Counted from the first letter of the stretch, positions 1 to 13,695 are shown. The stretch: DNA of 64,000 bases from Campylorhamphus procurvoides (GCA_013396655.1 WBMV01003161.1:1920059-1984058), one strand, 5' to 3'. Made by a program: numbers and translations. Notes: generated by a model from the sequence alone, not told the origin.

Positions 1-3000
1 TGGTTTTAACTTTTAAGGGACCTTTCAAGTACTGTGTGTGTTTTTCTCTTTTGGGAGAAAGATAGGCAAACACTTTTCTTAATTAGCAAATGCTTATATA
101 ACTTGCCTAAATATAAAATTAGACTTTATTTTCAAGCTGCTGACCTACTAGATTTCTTTGTGTCATGTGGAGCTCTGGCACAATAGTAACTGTGAAAATA
201 CTGCTAAAATTGGAGCTGCAAAAATCGACTGCTTTATTTCTCACTTTCCAATGTACACAACAGAACCGGGGGGTCCAGCAACACCGACAGTGCAGGGGAA
301 AGCTGGAGTGGGATGTATCAAGCATAGAGCAGGAGTGGTTTGGCCCTCTCTAAAAAGACTGAAATCTGTCTCTGCTACAGCAAGGAGTTGTTTTGTACTG
401 GACTGTCTGGGTGGAGGGTAAAATATAATTTTCAGCAGAGCTGAGCATCTGCTACTTTTAACTCCAGTTCTCATCACTGCTGAAAGCACTGAGAGCATGT
501 TGGTACACAGGATACTATTTGGGAGTTTTTATTCAGCCAAGCTCTAACCAGACCCAGTATCTGCACACCTCTGTGACACAGGCTAATTGCCTTTGGAATA
601 TCCCACCTCAGCTTTGCATCAGGTGCTCATACCTGCACGGGCCCTGGACCTTCAAGGTGCAGATCAGTGCAGACATCCAGCCCAGAAGACCCAAAGCTGG
701 GTCTCTGGGCAGCTTTCCAGACTCTGAGTCATGGTCCATGAAAACAACAGTTTGGGGGGTTGCAACAGGCTAAATTATTTGCAATTCAAACTTTCCTGCA
801 AATAATTCAGTGCCTTGTGAAATATGTGACTAGTCAATTCCATTTAATATCCCAGTCATAGAAATAAAATTAAATAAACCCAATTCATATATTGCAATCT
901 CATTTGGAACATGCTGTTGTTTTAATTTGTCTTGTAATCTCAAGCACTGAACGAAAATAATATACCTATTCTAATTACTTTCAGGAAGGAGAGGTGCTAG
1001 AACAAAATGTTTTCCACTCTGAAATTAACTGACAGATCTACTTTTTCTTCCTTGTATGGGCATAAGCTGTGGATAACCAACCTGACTACCATGTGCCTGA
1101 GTCTGCAATGGGCAGAAAGAAGCGGTCTGGAACAGGAGTGTGGCTAAGGCATTGGCCTCTTTGGAAGGGACAAGGATGCTGGCAAAGCCCAACCATGTGC
1201 TCATCAGCCCTGTCCTTATTTTGCTGCCAGAAAGATGTTTAAGAAACACCTTGTTATGAAGACCTGTGTCATCTTCTCCAGTGTCACTCTTGGGACATGC
1301 AGCTGGGGTTAGGGATACCCAGGTCACTTGGTCTCATGATTACATAGGCTGGGCATTTGTTCTTCCAAATTTTCTTATTGCAGCTTTTGAAAAGTGTATA
1401 GAAGGATGTGAAACCTCCTGGGAAACTCACAGCTCATGAAAACCCAAAAACTCACTAAATAGGTTGTTCATACTGGGAATGAGACAGTCCAGTATCTGAA
1501 TGCTGGAGGGTTTTCTTGTTTTAGTCATAAAGCCAAAGGAAAACAGAACATTCTGACTGTGCTATAAAGTTAAGGACTCACACCTCATGTTCTGACATGA
1601 AGTTTTTTAAGCTTTCTTTTTTTTTTGCTTATACATCATGGTAGGAAAAAGTAAAAATAAAAGCCAACCTGTGTGATAGACCAAGGTATCCAAATAATCC
1701 AGCAAGGAGCACAAAACCAAGCTCTGGCTATCTGATAAGGAAGAGGGCAAAAGGAGGATAAATGGCAGAGCTCAGTTCTGTCAATCACTCCGTAAGAAAA
1801 TTTAATTTGCTGGTTAATATGTTTTGCTTGACCTATCTTTCAATGAGTTTGAGTGACACTGCCAAGATGATTTATGGCAGTGAAGACCAGAAAATCAAAG
1901 GCATTTTGTAATTTAAGACCAAGGAGTGATTTCATCTTTTCCTTTTGCAAACAGGACTTCCCTTGGACTTTTCCCTTGGTCCCTGGTTCTGTCTCAGGCA
2001 TAGAACTTGCTTGAGCTGGAAGTGACTGTCATTTGGGATACTCAGAAATTGCTCTGATTTGTGGCTCCAGACATACAGGAATGCACAGATGAGCTGAGAA
2101 TGATAACCATTCCTCTTGCTGAGTAAGTAAAAGTAAGAAAAATGTAGAAGTCCGTTCAGTGGGGTCAGTTCCCAGCTGTGGTGGCCAAGGTGCTACATGG
2201 TGCCGTGTCAGCAGCCAGGCTTCATTTAGTTCAGCATCTTGGGCTCTGTGGCAGGTTTTGCTGAAACAGCACTAAGGGGAAGAGTCAAGAATCAATTATG
2301 GGGAGCTAATTGGTCAGCAATCTGGGTGCCATATATTGTAGTTCAGTTGTCAAAATGGCATCTCCATTCTGCATTTCAGCTGCTGAACTAAATGCTGGTG
2401 AAATCTTTCAAAGGAGCCTAATCCCAGGGATGGTCTGAGGATGCCCTTTAGTCACCCTTGTGCTCAGAATCTATACAAAGCGGGATACTTTGCCCTCTAC
2501 ACCTTGGGCAGAGGTGGCATCATCCCTTCTGCTGCCTCCTCATGGCCTTGTCCTGGCTGCCACAAGGGCATTTTAGGACAGGACTTTCTCAGCCCCCCAC
2601 CAAGACCCTCAAAGGCACAGCACAGAATGGACAGCATTTGAAAAACCTGCAGCTCACAGTGACTTTGTTCTAGACTTCGCCTAGTCTTGCCCCAGAAGCT
2701 AATATACTGAAGTTCATCATATACAAAATAGGCACAACAATATCAATAACCATTAAAATGACAATAAACACAGCAATAACGATAAATATTAATCCAGAGA
2801 AGTGCCTAATAGATGACAGAACTGCAAAGAAATTGGGTAAACTAATGAACACCTAATGGCTTCTTGTGGTAACAAAATTGCAAATAAATTATAAACTATT
2901 AGAGCCCAATCTGTGCCGTCTCAAAAGCTGGGAACTTTTGGAATTGTGCTCCTTGTGGAGTGCAGGGTCACCAAGGCAACTGCCTGAGCTACCTTAGCTA

Positions 3001-6000
3001 CAGGTCTGTCCCAAATCCTGCGTGCTATAGCAGGATTTCCATGTTTGTTAACCATTCCCCACTCAGCATCTGTTACCTGTATCCAAGTTCTGACATTTTG
3101 CCATGCCAGATGCTTTCAGAAATTCATGGCAGTAAGCAGGTTCTGACCCATTTTTTGGTGTGTTTAACACAAAATTGTATTAAACTAAGTAAATGTGTTA
3201 GAAAGTATTCCCAACACACCTTTAACTGTGGTCCCAAACTCACTAAGCTGGTGTGGACAAAGGCACACAGGGCCCAAGGAAACCCATCACAGAAGTCCTT
3301 TGGGGCTGTAGGGTGAGTTGAGCCTTTTCCTGTTCAAGGAATGTGTGTTACAGCGAAAGCTGGGACTGGGCAGGCTGGTGTAGACCTTAGCTTTGCTTCA
3401 TACCTAGAACAAAACACCCCTTAAAGTAATCAGATGTTAAGGCAATAAAAACAGCCTGAGTCATATGTTTCCAGTTTGTAAATGTTTACACTGGAAATAA
3501 ATAGCTGAAATACGCTGTTTCTTCCAGGCACAAACAATGCCTCAAAAAGTAAAATCAAATGTGAATTATGCATTACAATAATTATATTTCTCTTTTTTTC
3601 AGCATCAGTTTCCATTTCCGAATTTCAATCTGTTGAGAGTACTTAGGAATCTTGTAGCATTTATGTGTTGTTCAATATTGTTTTCCTGAAGCAATATTGA
3701 AAGGGAAACAAAATCCCTCCCCCATAAGGGCTACTCAGACTTTGACAGATTTTTCTTTAGGGCCCTGGTTACAAATAAATGAACAGTTTTGAAACTACAT
3801 AATGAACTCTTTGTTCTGTAAAGGCTTTACATTATTTAAAGTCTTTCAACTAGCTTAGGTCTGCAAGTTCTTTCAAAGCATTTTCCTTTGGATACAATGG
3901 TATCTGTAGATGGATGTAAAGGTTAAAATGCAAAATATTAGTCTGCTGAGCAGCTGGAAATTGCATGGACGGAAGGTGCCAAACCTAAAATAATTCCTCC
4001 TTTGAATGATCAGTCACTCTGCTTTCTCCACAGAAGTAATTACAAGCATATTGTGGTGGTGTCAAGACAACGCATTAGCATGGCAGCACAAATAAACTGG
4101 CTACTGAACTTTGGATGTGGCTGCAGATCCATCACAGCCCCAGCCTACAGCAGCACTGGCGTGGGGCCAGCTGAGCCCTCTCTTCTCTATAAATTAAGGA
4201 GACATGTAAACCTCTGGCAGAGCCATGAGTTCTTCCCAGAGCACTTCAGTGCCAGCAGTCCTTATGGCTGAAAATGGGAATGAAGAAAGCAAAAACTCCC
4301 ATAAAATCCACATGGGCATAAAGGGCTTCCTGCAGGACTAAAGTTGCAGAAATGGTGATTAAGTAGATGTGGTAGCCAATGTCTCACTGTGTGGTTTGGG
4401 CTCTTCATTCATTTTGGCCAAATCTTGGGACAAAAGTTTTTGTTAACACTACTCTGATTTAAACAACTATAAGTCAATGAGAATTCACTGAGTCACGAAT
4501 TGTCTCAAGTTTCAAGTCAAATGGAACTGTCTTCTTCCTTCATTCACATAGTTTTGTTTATAAAACCAGAATTGAAGTTGATATTTAATCCCAGACCTTC
4601 CTTAGCTGGCCTGATCACGTGGCTGGTTTTGTCGTATGGACTCCGCAGTCAGTGATGGGTACAGAGTAAACCTCTAGATAATGGTAAGGTGGTAACTGGG
4701 TGCACACAAAAGGTTATCTTTGGATGGGAAGAAAAAAAACCAAAAGCAAGGGAGAACAGATTAATTGCCATATTTCCATCCCAAGTCTGGAACAGTGATT
4801 GGTTAAACTGCAGTGAAGTCTAATTAATACTCCAGCTTTCTCTGAACTCCCCAGTGACATGATGAAACACATTTCTCTAGCTTTTCAAGGAGTAAAAAGA
4901 GAGCCCTTGAGAGCTGATGGTGCACAGTGAAGAGGACACCACTGAATTATTGCCAGGGAGTGTCAGATAATGTTTTACAATCCTGTCTGGCTGATTTTCT
5001 GATTCCTGGAGTTCTTGGACTGAGTCCTAGACATGGTGCAGTGGCTGGAGAGCCCCTTGCCATGGCAGTGCTGACAGGGATCCTGCCATGCCCCTGCGTT
5101 ATGTCTCCCAGTTTTGGTCCTGCTGGGACTGCCAGCACCAACCTGCTGCTGCCACGTAAGGATTGGCTGGGTCCCCATCAGTTTTCACACAGACCCCCTC
5201 AGCCCTCTGAAAATGGAAAGTAAATTGCCTCCAACCCAGCCTGTGTGTAAGGAAGGCTGATGTGCTGTACCCTGTGGAGCCCGGCTGACCTGACCTCATG
5301 TCAGAGCCTCACGCTGATCACCCACCCCCACAGCCCACTGAAAGACCCAGGAAGGTCAAGGCATCTCTAGCCTGTAGCTAAATAAAGGACTAAGCCTCAT
5401 GTAAAAAGCCATGGTCTTTGTGTAGCATCTCTCCACATGGCTGAGAGAGCCAAGTGCACGAGTCAGGGGTGTGGGAAAGGAATTGGGACTCATCCTGCTT
5501 TGCTTTTTATCATTCTCAACCTGAAATTAATGACAAAGCTCTGAAGAGGCTTGCATATATGTGGGTCAGGTCAGCCATGACATGTCATAATGTGTGCCAG
5601 GACTACAGAATTTTAGATGATTCCAGCCAATTTACTCACAAATGTTTCCAGGGTCATAAATGCTACTGATAGGCAGATTTCATACCCTGGTTATATTTCC
5701 TTTCTCTTGTTGGAGTAGCCAAACACCAAGTCAGAGGCTGAAATGCTCGAAGGAGGGTCATATCTTCTGTCCAAAGTATTTTTTAAAATCACAAGCCTGT
5801 AGGGTTGCCCTGGTATCCCATACCCTGGTGGGAATCAAGTTCTCATCTGTTTTTGTCATGTGCTCTGTGTCCCCTGGTCCTGAGAGCACAGTGAAGCAGA
5901 AGAAATTCATAATGGACTGAAAGATGGATGTCAGGCCACAGGCACAATCTGTGTGTCACCTTTGTGCCTGGTGACTTCAGAGCTTTTCTCTCTGCCTGTC

Positions 6001-7363
6001 AAGTGTTGTCTCCTTGCCTTGATTTTTAGGAAACGGATGGAGCAATAAGACTGGGAATTAAATTTTACAGGGAAGTAAATCAGAGGCCATGATTAGGGAT
6101 CTCCTGCCTACTGGCAGCTTGAGAGGCTCAAGGAATTTTTACTGTTCAGAAACTGAACTGAATAGGAAGTGTTTCTGTGCATGCAAATTCACAGTGACAC
6201 TACTGATTAAGATATCAGAAAATAAGAAGCTGAAAGAATATGTTTGCTGATAATCCAATTACAGAGAAGAAATAATTGCCAGTCATTCTTATCTGTACTG
6301 CAAATGTCACCAGTGAACAGATCTGAATATGACCTAAATTGTAGTACCATGTATGGACATTTAAACAAGGAATTTTTGTTGTGCATGCAGAGATTCCCCC
6401 ACAACATAATAAATAGGGACCTTCTTTGGGGTTTATTTACTTTTTAAGATCTGCTCTAAGGGTATGGTTTGACTGTTATACCCACAGGCTAACAGGATCA
6501 GAAGTCATTATTTAGGTTGAGAAATAACTTAGAGTGAGTTGCAGAGCTGGAGCTTGTAGTGATATAATTTCCTTAAATGTAATATGTAACTTTAACTATG
6601 CCAAATACTTACTAAACATTAGAACTACTTGTTTGCATTGTGAAGTGGCATGAGGAGCTAATCATGGGAAGGTATTTTGAAACTGGATTTATTTTTCTTC
6701 TGATATTCTCATTAACAAACATTTTTTCTGACATCCATCAGAATTGACACAGAAATTTGTTTACGACCTCATTCAAAGTCTATTCACTGTATCTTTCCAT
6801 TAATTTCAAATGTTTGGGCCTGACTTCTTATTTTATTGACTCATGTAGCAAGGTATTCTGGCATTTCTTTTGCTCTTGCATTCATTTCCTGGATTATTTC
6901 CTCCTGGATTATTCATTGTACTATATATCTAATGCCTGAATTGCCAAGTGCCTTGGGATGCATATGTGAGAATGACTGGTATTTTCTCACTATTGATTCT
7001 GGTTTGCTTTGGACACAGAGATGGGTTGCCAAACGCAGTAGCATAACTAGAGCTCTCTCTTTTATGAGAAAGATGGATCAAGCCCTGCAAAGGTTTTGAT
7101 AGGGACTTGGACTGAAATCTGTTTAGATTGATAACTCTGAGCAATTTATAACTGATCGAGTCCTGGTGACTGGCACTGGGTTTTGGGGTGGGGTGCAGTC
7201 TCAGCCTTACATGGGCTGTGGTTTTCAACTTACTCCCTAATTACTTATATCCTGTCAGAAAAGCAGCATAAAACAGCCACAAGAATCCTTTTCATTCAGC
7301 AGCTCCGAGCCCTGTGCAGGGATTACTCTGAGCTCTACTATTAGGATGAAACTGGGAAGGTTG
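1..7363. other. Unique AT-rich DNA, no gene seen
   Basis: No coding region, RNA gene or recognisable interspersed repeat was found. The stretch holds scattered open frames under 120 codons that overlap on both strands. It also holds a T10 run at 1617-1626, and an A-rich CAATAA-like low-complexity piece at about 2720-2800, whose minus frame mimics a membrane helix. A moderately good acceptor-like tract (CCCTGGTTCTGTCTCAG) ends at about 1998. The texture is that of intron or intergenic DNA. Confidence 0.7.
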
Positions 7364-7375
7364 TTTTTTTTTTTT
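7364..7375. repeat. Poly-T run (12 T)
   Basis: A run of twelve T followed by AAGAA. Other T runs of 9 to 11 bp occur at 1617-1626, 16236-16246, 32416-32426, 46321-46329 and 49686-49696. None sits next to a recognisable retroposed gene or SINE body, so they are read as ordinary mononucleotide repeats. Confidence 0.9.
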
Positions 7376-7394
7376 AAGAAGTAGGCAAAAGCAT

Positions 7395-7535
7395 TTCCGA
7401 GTGTCGGAAGCCCAGCTTCTCCTTTCATGTGACACATCTGGGTTGCAGTGAGCCGCCCCGAGGCAGACCGCTGGCAGGGGTTGTGTAACACAACAACCCA
7501 GCAGCCCGGCGCCTGGCACAGAGGAACAACGGAAG
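7395..7535. promoter_or_regulatory. Small CpG-enriched patch with bZIP-like palindrome
   Basis: By hand count about eight CpG fall in this 140-bp stretch, in a region otherwise nearly free of CpG. Inside it GTTGTGTAACACAAC (7480-7494) is a perfect inverted repeat with 7-bp arms around one base. Its left ten bases fit the C/EBP and PAR-bZIP pattern RTTRYGYAAY. No TATA box, exon or gene is attached. It could be a minor regulatory site or a patch of locally higher GC; the functional reading is inference. Confidence 0.3.
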
Positions 7536-9819
7536 GAAAATATATAGAAAGAAAAAGAAATCACTTAGCAATTAAAAAATAATGATGCAGGGGATAGGAA
7601 GGATGGGAGGGTGTTTTTCATCCTGCAGTGGATAGAGGAAACGTCTCTTGTCACTGCTTTTATCAGCCAAAATGTTATTTTTGGCAGAGCTGAGGCAGCC
7701 AGGCAGGGGGTGATGTGGGGAGGTCCTGGGCTTGAGTCTCCCAGCCCCACTGAATGAGACACACAGTGCTGCTGGCAAGCTGGCAGGGCTTGCTCAGAGC
7801 CACAGCATCCAGCCTGATGTCCGTGGGCACTTGTGGGTGGTGTGGAGGAAGCAAAAAGCAAAAGCTGAAATCTTCTGCCTGAGGTTTTTCGGATTCAGAC
7901 CAGCAATACAGGGAGGGAAACAACTGCTGTTGCCTCCACCTTGTGTGCTCTTGAAAAACATTCTGCTCTTTTCAGATTACATGAGCATTTACATTCAGTG
8001 TGTTATCTGGACCTTTGCTCTCAGCCCAGGGTCCCTCAGCACGTCACTGTACAAAACCACTACAGGAAAAACAGTTTATCATGTGTTTAAATTCATATAA
8101 AACGAAATCACCAACCAGTAGGTGTAATATGAATGGAGCATTCAAACAGGTGTGCCTGCCTTTGCACTTGGTGTCCACCTTCCCCCAGTGCTCTGCTCCA
8201 CACCCACCACAGGTGCCACTGGAGGAGTGGAGGAAGCCAAAGGACAGACAAAGGAACCCCTTCCCCCAGGGACAAGACAACGAATAGCAATATGCATTTG
8301 TTGAGTGACTCATGGGGCCACAAATTTTTGGATTAATGCTGTAGTGAATTGGCAACTGTGACTTTCCTCTGTTGAGAGTAAGCCACAGCCACAAGGATCA
8401 TTATTCTCTGCTCAGAAATGTCGCCTCTCAATAATGCATTCACTTTATGTGCTCAGGTTCCTTTAATGCTTTGTCTTAATGAAGAAAGAACATGAGTTAG
8501 TTTTCATTTTATAGAGCCTCCTCTGGTAGTGTTATTAAAATGCAAAGAAGACAGGAAGAATGGGAAAGTGGGCAAATGCTAAATAAAAATGGAAATGCCA
8601 GTGAAAATGCACTCACAACTTCTGAGAAAGGTAAAATTGAACAGAAAAATTAATTCTGGAAGTTCTTATGATTTGCAGAAAGCAGAAAATGCATGGTCTT
8701 TTCTCCAGTTTAGTTTCCCCCTCGTCTCATGGCTTCCTTAATTTGAACATCAGATCTTTCACTATGCAGTTGTTTATAAACTCATGAGAAAGGAACATCT
8801 ATTCAGACACCAAAGGCTGAGAAATGAAACTGCAGATGTGGATTAGCAATTCTCTGTAAGATCCCTTACAGCCTTCCTGCCTAGCTTGTAGCTCCTTTGC
8901 TATTTTTAACGAATTCTTGAAGAATTGCCACCAAACATCCTCTCCTGTGACCATTAGAGATGTCAATAAAAGCACTATCATTAGATAACCTTGTTGAAGG
9001 GCAGGTGATGAACGACGTCACCAGAGCGTGGCACACGATGACTGACTGCAAAGCAAACTCCACAGCTCTTCTGGAGTGTGTGAGGCTCTGCCTCATCTCT
9101 GCTGCAGAGGATGTGACCTGTCAGAATCCAGAGGTTCTTCATCAAAACAGGGCAGTTTTCCCTCTGCCTCCCTTTTTCTCCCCACCGAAGGGGTTCTTCT
9201 CATCATTCACTGTACATTCTTCCCAAGATACCAGCAGTAACTATTCACCACTGCAAGAGAAATAGACATATATGAGTAGGATCACTCAGGGAACATGAAA
9301 GTATTTACACGTCTGAGCTAGAAGAGCAATTTCAATGCTATAGGACATCATCTGTATGAAATTACTCATATTACTACTCTACAGAGAGAAACTGCCTCTG
9401 AGCCTTCCCTGCTACGGAAAAATACTACAGGTATTCTGTAAGCAGGTAGAAAGTTATTGGTAAACTCTTTCCCTTTATTTTCATAAACTTTACAAAGTAA
9501 ACAAAGTATTTGAAATTTCAAATGCTGTGGTGATGTTTTTGGGTGCCTTCTCCCCAGACCATGATTTATGCTTTGTATGGTAGGGAGGCTCTTTTAGGTA
9601 AACAAAAAAGGGAAGATCTGGAGATGTGCTCTGGCTGGCTGGAGCCAGGACATTGTTTTGAATTTGTCACAGGACAGTGAAAAAGTAAAATCACAAGCAA
9701 AAAAAAGCACTCCACAGTAGGCCCTTGGGGTAGCTGGATATGGAGATGACCTCCCTAGACATGATTCTCTCATTGCTCATCAGCTGCAGTGAATTTCCCA
9801 CACAGCTCTGGGGCTGTAA

Positions 9820-9925
9820 GTGCCATATTTTGGATGACTTATTTTAATGCAAATTGACCATCCAAATGCTTTTTGCAGTATAAAAATTACAGCCAAGATT
9901 AAAGTGCCTTTTAATGATGGCTGCT
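9820..9925. promoter_or_regulatory. Candidate conserved noncoding block with octamer site
   Basis: An AT-rich, low-CpG block contains the exact octamer ATGCAAAT (9847-9854), the POU/OCT binding consensus. It is followed by two near-identical half sites (CCAAATGC and AATGATGG) and several TTTAAT stretches. There is no ORF here and no repeat. The look is that of many vertebrate conserved noncoding elements, but conservation cannot be judged from one sequence. Confidence 0.25.
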
Positions 9926-11470
9926 CTGGTTTACAACCTTGAGACAGCCAGGAGCCTGGGCATAGGAGAGTTTATCCAGAATCCATGGAAAATTTTCAGG
10001 TGTGCATTGGAGATACAAGACTGACAGATAATTTCAGTATAAGATTCTTTGCTCTATCAATCCTACTAAATTTGTGACTCTGTGGCATCAGAAAGCACAT
10101 GAGGATAAAAGTTGTTGGGAGAAATTCCTTAAAATCAATTTTCTTAAGCTTTTTTTGATCTTACAAATACCAAGTCACTAAAGAAAATTACATAAGTATG
10201 GGCAAACCCCATGTTTTTTAAAATATCTTTTAATGAAAGTTCAGAAAAACTTTAATACAACCAGGAATGTGCACTTCTCCAAAGCATGATTTGGCTCAGG
10301 CGTCAGCTATGTGTGCTGTGATGGGCATCTCCTATTGTCCTTTGGGCTGAAATTTGGAATTTGTGCCCCTTCTTACTCCATAAATCCAAGCAGGAGGCAC
10401 TTGACTAATTCTGCTGAACGCAGGAGGTTTAGAATGTTCAGCTTTTTATCTTACCGAGGTGTTTGTGGAAGACCAAGGAAAAGGATTATATGGGAATCCT
10501 GCCTGACCGAGCATGACCAATGCAGACGGGATCCCTGAGGGCAGTGTGTCTCCTTTCCTGGAGTATTAACCTTGTGGGTTATAGTCCTTTCTCGGTTTTA
10601 TTCCACCTTTGATCATTCCTGTAAGCATTAGCCAGTGCTGACAGCAGGAATTTGTGCGAGCACAGCTCTGCCTACCTTTCTTTCTAATGCTTCCTTCAGA
10701 CTTTCTTTTGGCTCTCCTTAGCCTGAGTTAATTCTGATCCCCTCCTCCTACTACTGGGAAACGACATCACTATATATTGCTTATCTCCTTTCATATTTTA
10801 ATGAAGGGCATGAAAGATAATGGCTGAATTTGTGTAGCTGCAGAAGAAAGGACTTGGTAGATGACGCTATTGTCTGCAGACACACTGGGTCTCTATAAAT
10901 ACAGAAAGTCTGCAATTATCATTAGAAGGTTTGTTAAAATTGAAAAGTAGAGGAATGCCAGTTATCCATTAATGAAAATCTCTCTCTTCCCCTGTTACCC
11001 TCGGAGGAAGCTGGCAAGCTGTTCCCTATTCTGGGTATTGTTCCCCTACCTCCATCCTTTTTCCTCCCTTCCTCTCATTTCCATTCCTGTCAAAGCCTGC
11101 AATGCTTTCAGCATGATAAACACACTGCTCATGTTCCTCCTCGCCTATCTCACAGAAAAAGATGAGACTCATTAAGTGCAAGCATTTTTATTTAACCCAG
11201 ATGCATTGTTTCTGTACCATTTTATTCCCTGAACATACCCCAGTGACCGTGGGCTCAGAGTGAAATGTCTGGGAGCTCGTGTACATCAGTCCCAGCCTGG
11301 AGCTCACATTCCCTCTGTTCAGAGCAGGAGCATCTCCGTGGGGACCAGCAGTGGCAATTGTCAATTGTCACCTTGTCTTCGCAGCTGCACTGTGAGATGT
11401 GGGCATAGCATTAGGATCCAGATTTGTGTCAGATATTTCTTGAGGAGACTGCATCTGCTCAAAGAGCACT

Positions 11471-11580
11471 TTTATATATAAATATATGTATATTTACACA
11501 CAAACATGCATATATAAACATATATGTTTATCTATTTATAATTTTATATACATATACATTATGTAATTTAAATATAATTT
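11471..11580. repeat. AT-rich (TA)n-like simple repeat with perfect palindrome
   Basis: About 110 bp composed almost only of TATA, ATAT and ACATAT steps with few G or C. ATAAACATATATGTTTAT at 11514-11531 is an exact 18-bp palindrome. It is a decayed TA/CA microsatellite. Long A/T-only open frames here are compositional artefacts. Confidence 0.85.
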
Positions 11581-11878
11581 TGACTAAATGTCAAAAACTG
11601 GACATAATTATTGCTGAAACTGAGCAAACTGTTTGGGTTATTAATTTACAATTGTTTTTGAAAGCACTCCATTTCAGTACCAGCCATTATTCCAATTTTT
11701 ATTTCTATAACCAGGTTCACAGCTGAAGCTTGAAAGGTGAAGTGTGGCATTTTGTACTTCGTGATAAACATCAGCACCAAAACATTTGGCCATTTTCAGA
11801 GACTTTTTCCTCTATTTTGAGCTAAGGAATCCAGCAAAACTGGTCTGTTCCCATGAACAGCTTAATTTGTGAAGACTT

Positions 11879-11930
11879 ATTTCCAGGGAATTTATGCATA
11901 TTTATTCCAGGGAATATATGTATAATTATG
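11879..11930. repeat. Local 24-bp direct duplication
   Basis: ATTTCCAGGGAATTTATGCA and then ATTCCAGGGAATATATGTAT follow each other with a period of 24 bp (CCAGGG at 11883 and at 11907). This is a diverged two-copy tandem duplication with no known function. Confidence 0.7.
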
Positions 11931-13602
11931 TATATGCAGAATCAAAACACATAATTCTTACTCAGCTCTAACTTTAACCTGAAATTTGAAAAATTAGACA
12001 CAAAAACTCAAACAGGATTGCTCCTGCACTTGCCAGAAGGACGTCTATAAAGATAAAGCTTTTCTCACTTTGTTTCTTAAGCCCCATGCTAAGCCAGGAA
12101 TGAAGAAATGAGTAAACATACACAGTTGTCTGAACATCATCTGCTAGTACAGAAATGCCTGTTCCTTTAGTGGTACAAGGAGTGACTCATCCCTGCCCTG
12201 CAGAGCCACATGGACAGGCTGGGAACCCAGTGTTGGGAGCAGAAGTCATTCTGTAGCTGTAAGCTCTTCTTCATCCATGGGATGATTACAGTGTCCCCTT
12301 GGGGACAGGTTTTCCCTAAATCTCAGCCACTCTTCAGTATTGCAGTTTATCCAGTTCTGAGTAAGTGACTGCTCTGTTTTGAGGCACTTGACTGAAGCAT
12401 GACAAGATTTCCAAAGCTGTGCAGTTTAAAATACAATTTTGGTGAGTCAGTGTTAGAACTCTTTCACAGAGGTTACGATAATGTCTTTTCATCTCACATT
12501 TTCTTTGAGCTGAGAGCACACTGGCAGTTACTGCACCTCAGAAACTCAGGGGCAAGAGGTGAGGTGTCAGGGGGAATAACACAACCCAACCTGCACAAAA
12601 ACTCACCCTTTAATTTATATTGCATGTATATTTTAAGTATCTTCACGTTAAAAGACCTGGACTCATGCATTGTGGATGACCTGGGAATGCCCCAAAACTG
12701 TTTGACATTTAGTCTGGGGCCACAGACCAACAGAAATAACACAGCCACAAGCTGAAATACCTGCAGTGATGAATATGTAGTACTTACATGCACAGATCTT
12801 TGGGGCAGTAATCAGTTCACCTGGGGAAAATCTGTTCTGCTTAATGCTGTTTTCATCCCTTATTATAATTTAATATTCAGATGCCTAGCATCAGTTTAGG
12901 ATCTAAAATTTAGATATCAGTTTTCAAAAATATCCCTCTAATTCTTTGCATGGAAAGTTCACTGTGCTGCTCATTGTATCACCAGTTCTGAGGATGCTGC
13001 AGCTGCTCAGAGAGGCAGAAGAGCTCCTTGTGGTCTTTCAGACCCACAGCACTCACACTACTGGGTTGATGTTAATCATCAGAGTTATCCAGAAAATACA
13101 ATATATTCACAAGTTGCCATGTCTCAAGAGTAAGTTCAAAAAGATAAAATTCAGAGAAATATCAGTAATGAAATATATCTACATATACATAGATTTTTAT
13201 CTTAACATATATTGCTGGTGTGTATAATAAGGTTGTTGGATTTCTTTTTTTTTCAATATACCATATGCTTGAGATAATGTGATTATACTAGAATTACATA
13301 TAATTCCAGTTCTGAAGCACATTTAGCATTGCAGAGGTGAATCTCATTTGAGTATTGTTATGCATTTCATTTCTTCTGAAGCTTTGCTGCCTGAGGCCAG
13401 AAACATTTAAATAGGTCAGGGATAACTGCCCTTATCATAATGCCTTTAGATGCTCCTTTGTATGACAGCACTTGTTCTGCTTGGGCCATCAACCGGTCTT
13501 GATGTGCCCTTCAACAATAATTTGAATTATCCCTTAGATTTACCCTGTGATTCTCCCTCAGTAAAGTACAGAGTGCATGGGGAGGAGAGATCTAGAGGTG
13601 AT

Positions 13603-13695
13603 AGGATCATAGAACATTGGAGGGACCCACAAGGAGCATCAAGTCCAGCTTCTGGGTCTGCACAGAACAACCCCCAAAATATGACTTCACAATAC
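13603..13695 (-). repeat. CR1 LINE 3'-end fragment (truncated)
   Basis: On the plus strand this reads as the reverse complement of a CR1 3' end: AGGATCATAGAACATTGG, then a GAGGGACCCACAAGGA block, then a region equivalent to ATCAAGTCCAGCTTCTGG and CTGCACAGAACAACCCC. This is the avian CR1 subfamily whose tail reads 'agggacccacaaggatcatc...'. Similarity fades after about 13695, so the copy is either truncated or very diverged there. It is dead: about 90 bp remain and there is no coding capacity. The surrounding open frame is incidental. CR1 assignment is from remembered family sequence; the right boundary is uncertain by tens of bases. Confidence 0.75.

Larger units (their letters stand above)
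7536..13602. other. Unique DNA, no gene seen
   Basis: Apart from the octamer block, the AT-rich simple repeat and the local duplication listed separately, nothing is recognisable. Open frames reach at most about 122 codons (7732-8100) and resemble no protein. A CRE-like ACGACGTCAC occurs at 9012, inside a 101-codon frame that I do not support as a gene. Confidence 0.65.

Noticed and set aside
2670..2852. Minus-strand frame that reads like a hydrophobic membrane segment
   Set aside because: It is the reverse reading of an A-rich CAATAA-like low-complexity tract; hydrophobic runs follow from T-rich codons.
5380..5440. AATAAAGGACTAAGCC-like sequence resembling the end of a retroviral LTR
   Set aside because: No paired LTR, primer-binding site or polypurine tract was found nearby; AATAAA alone is common.
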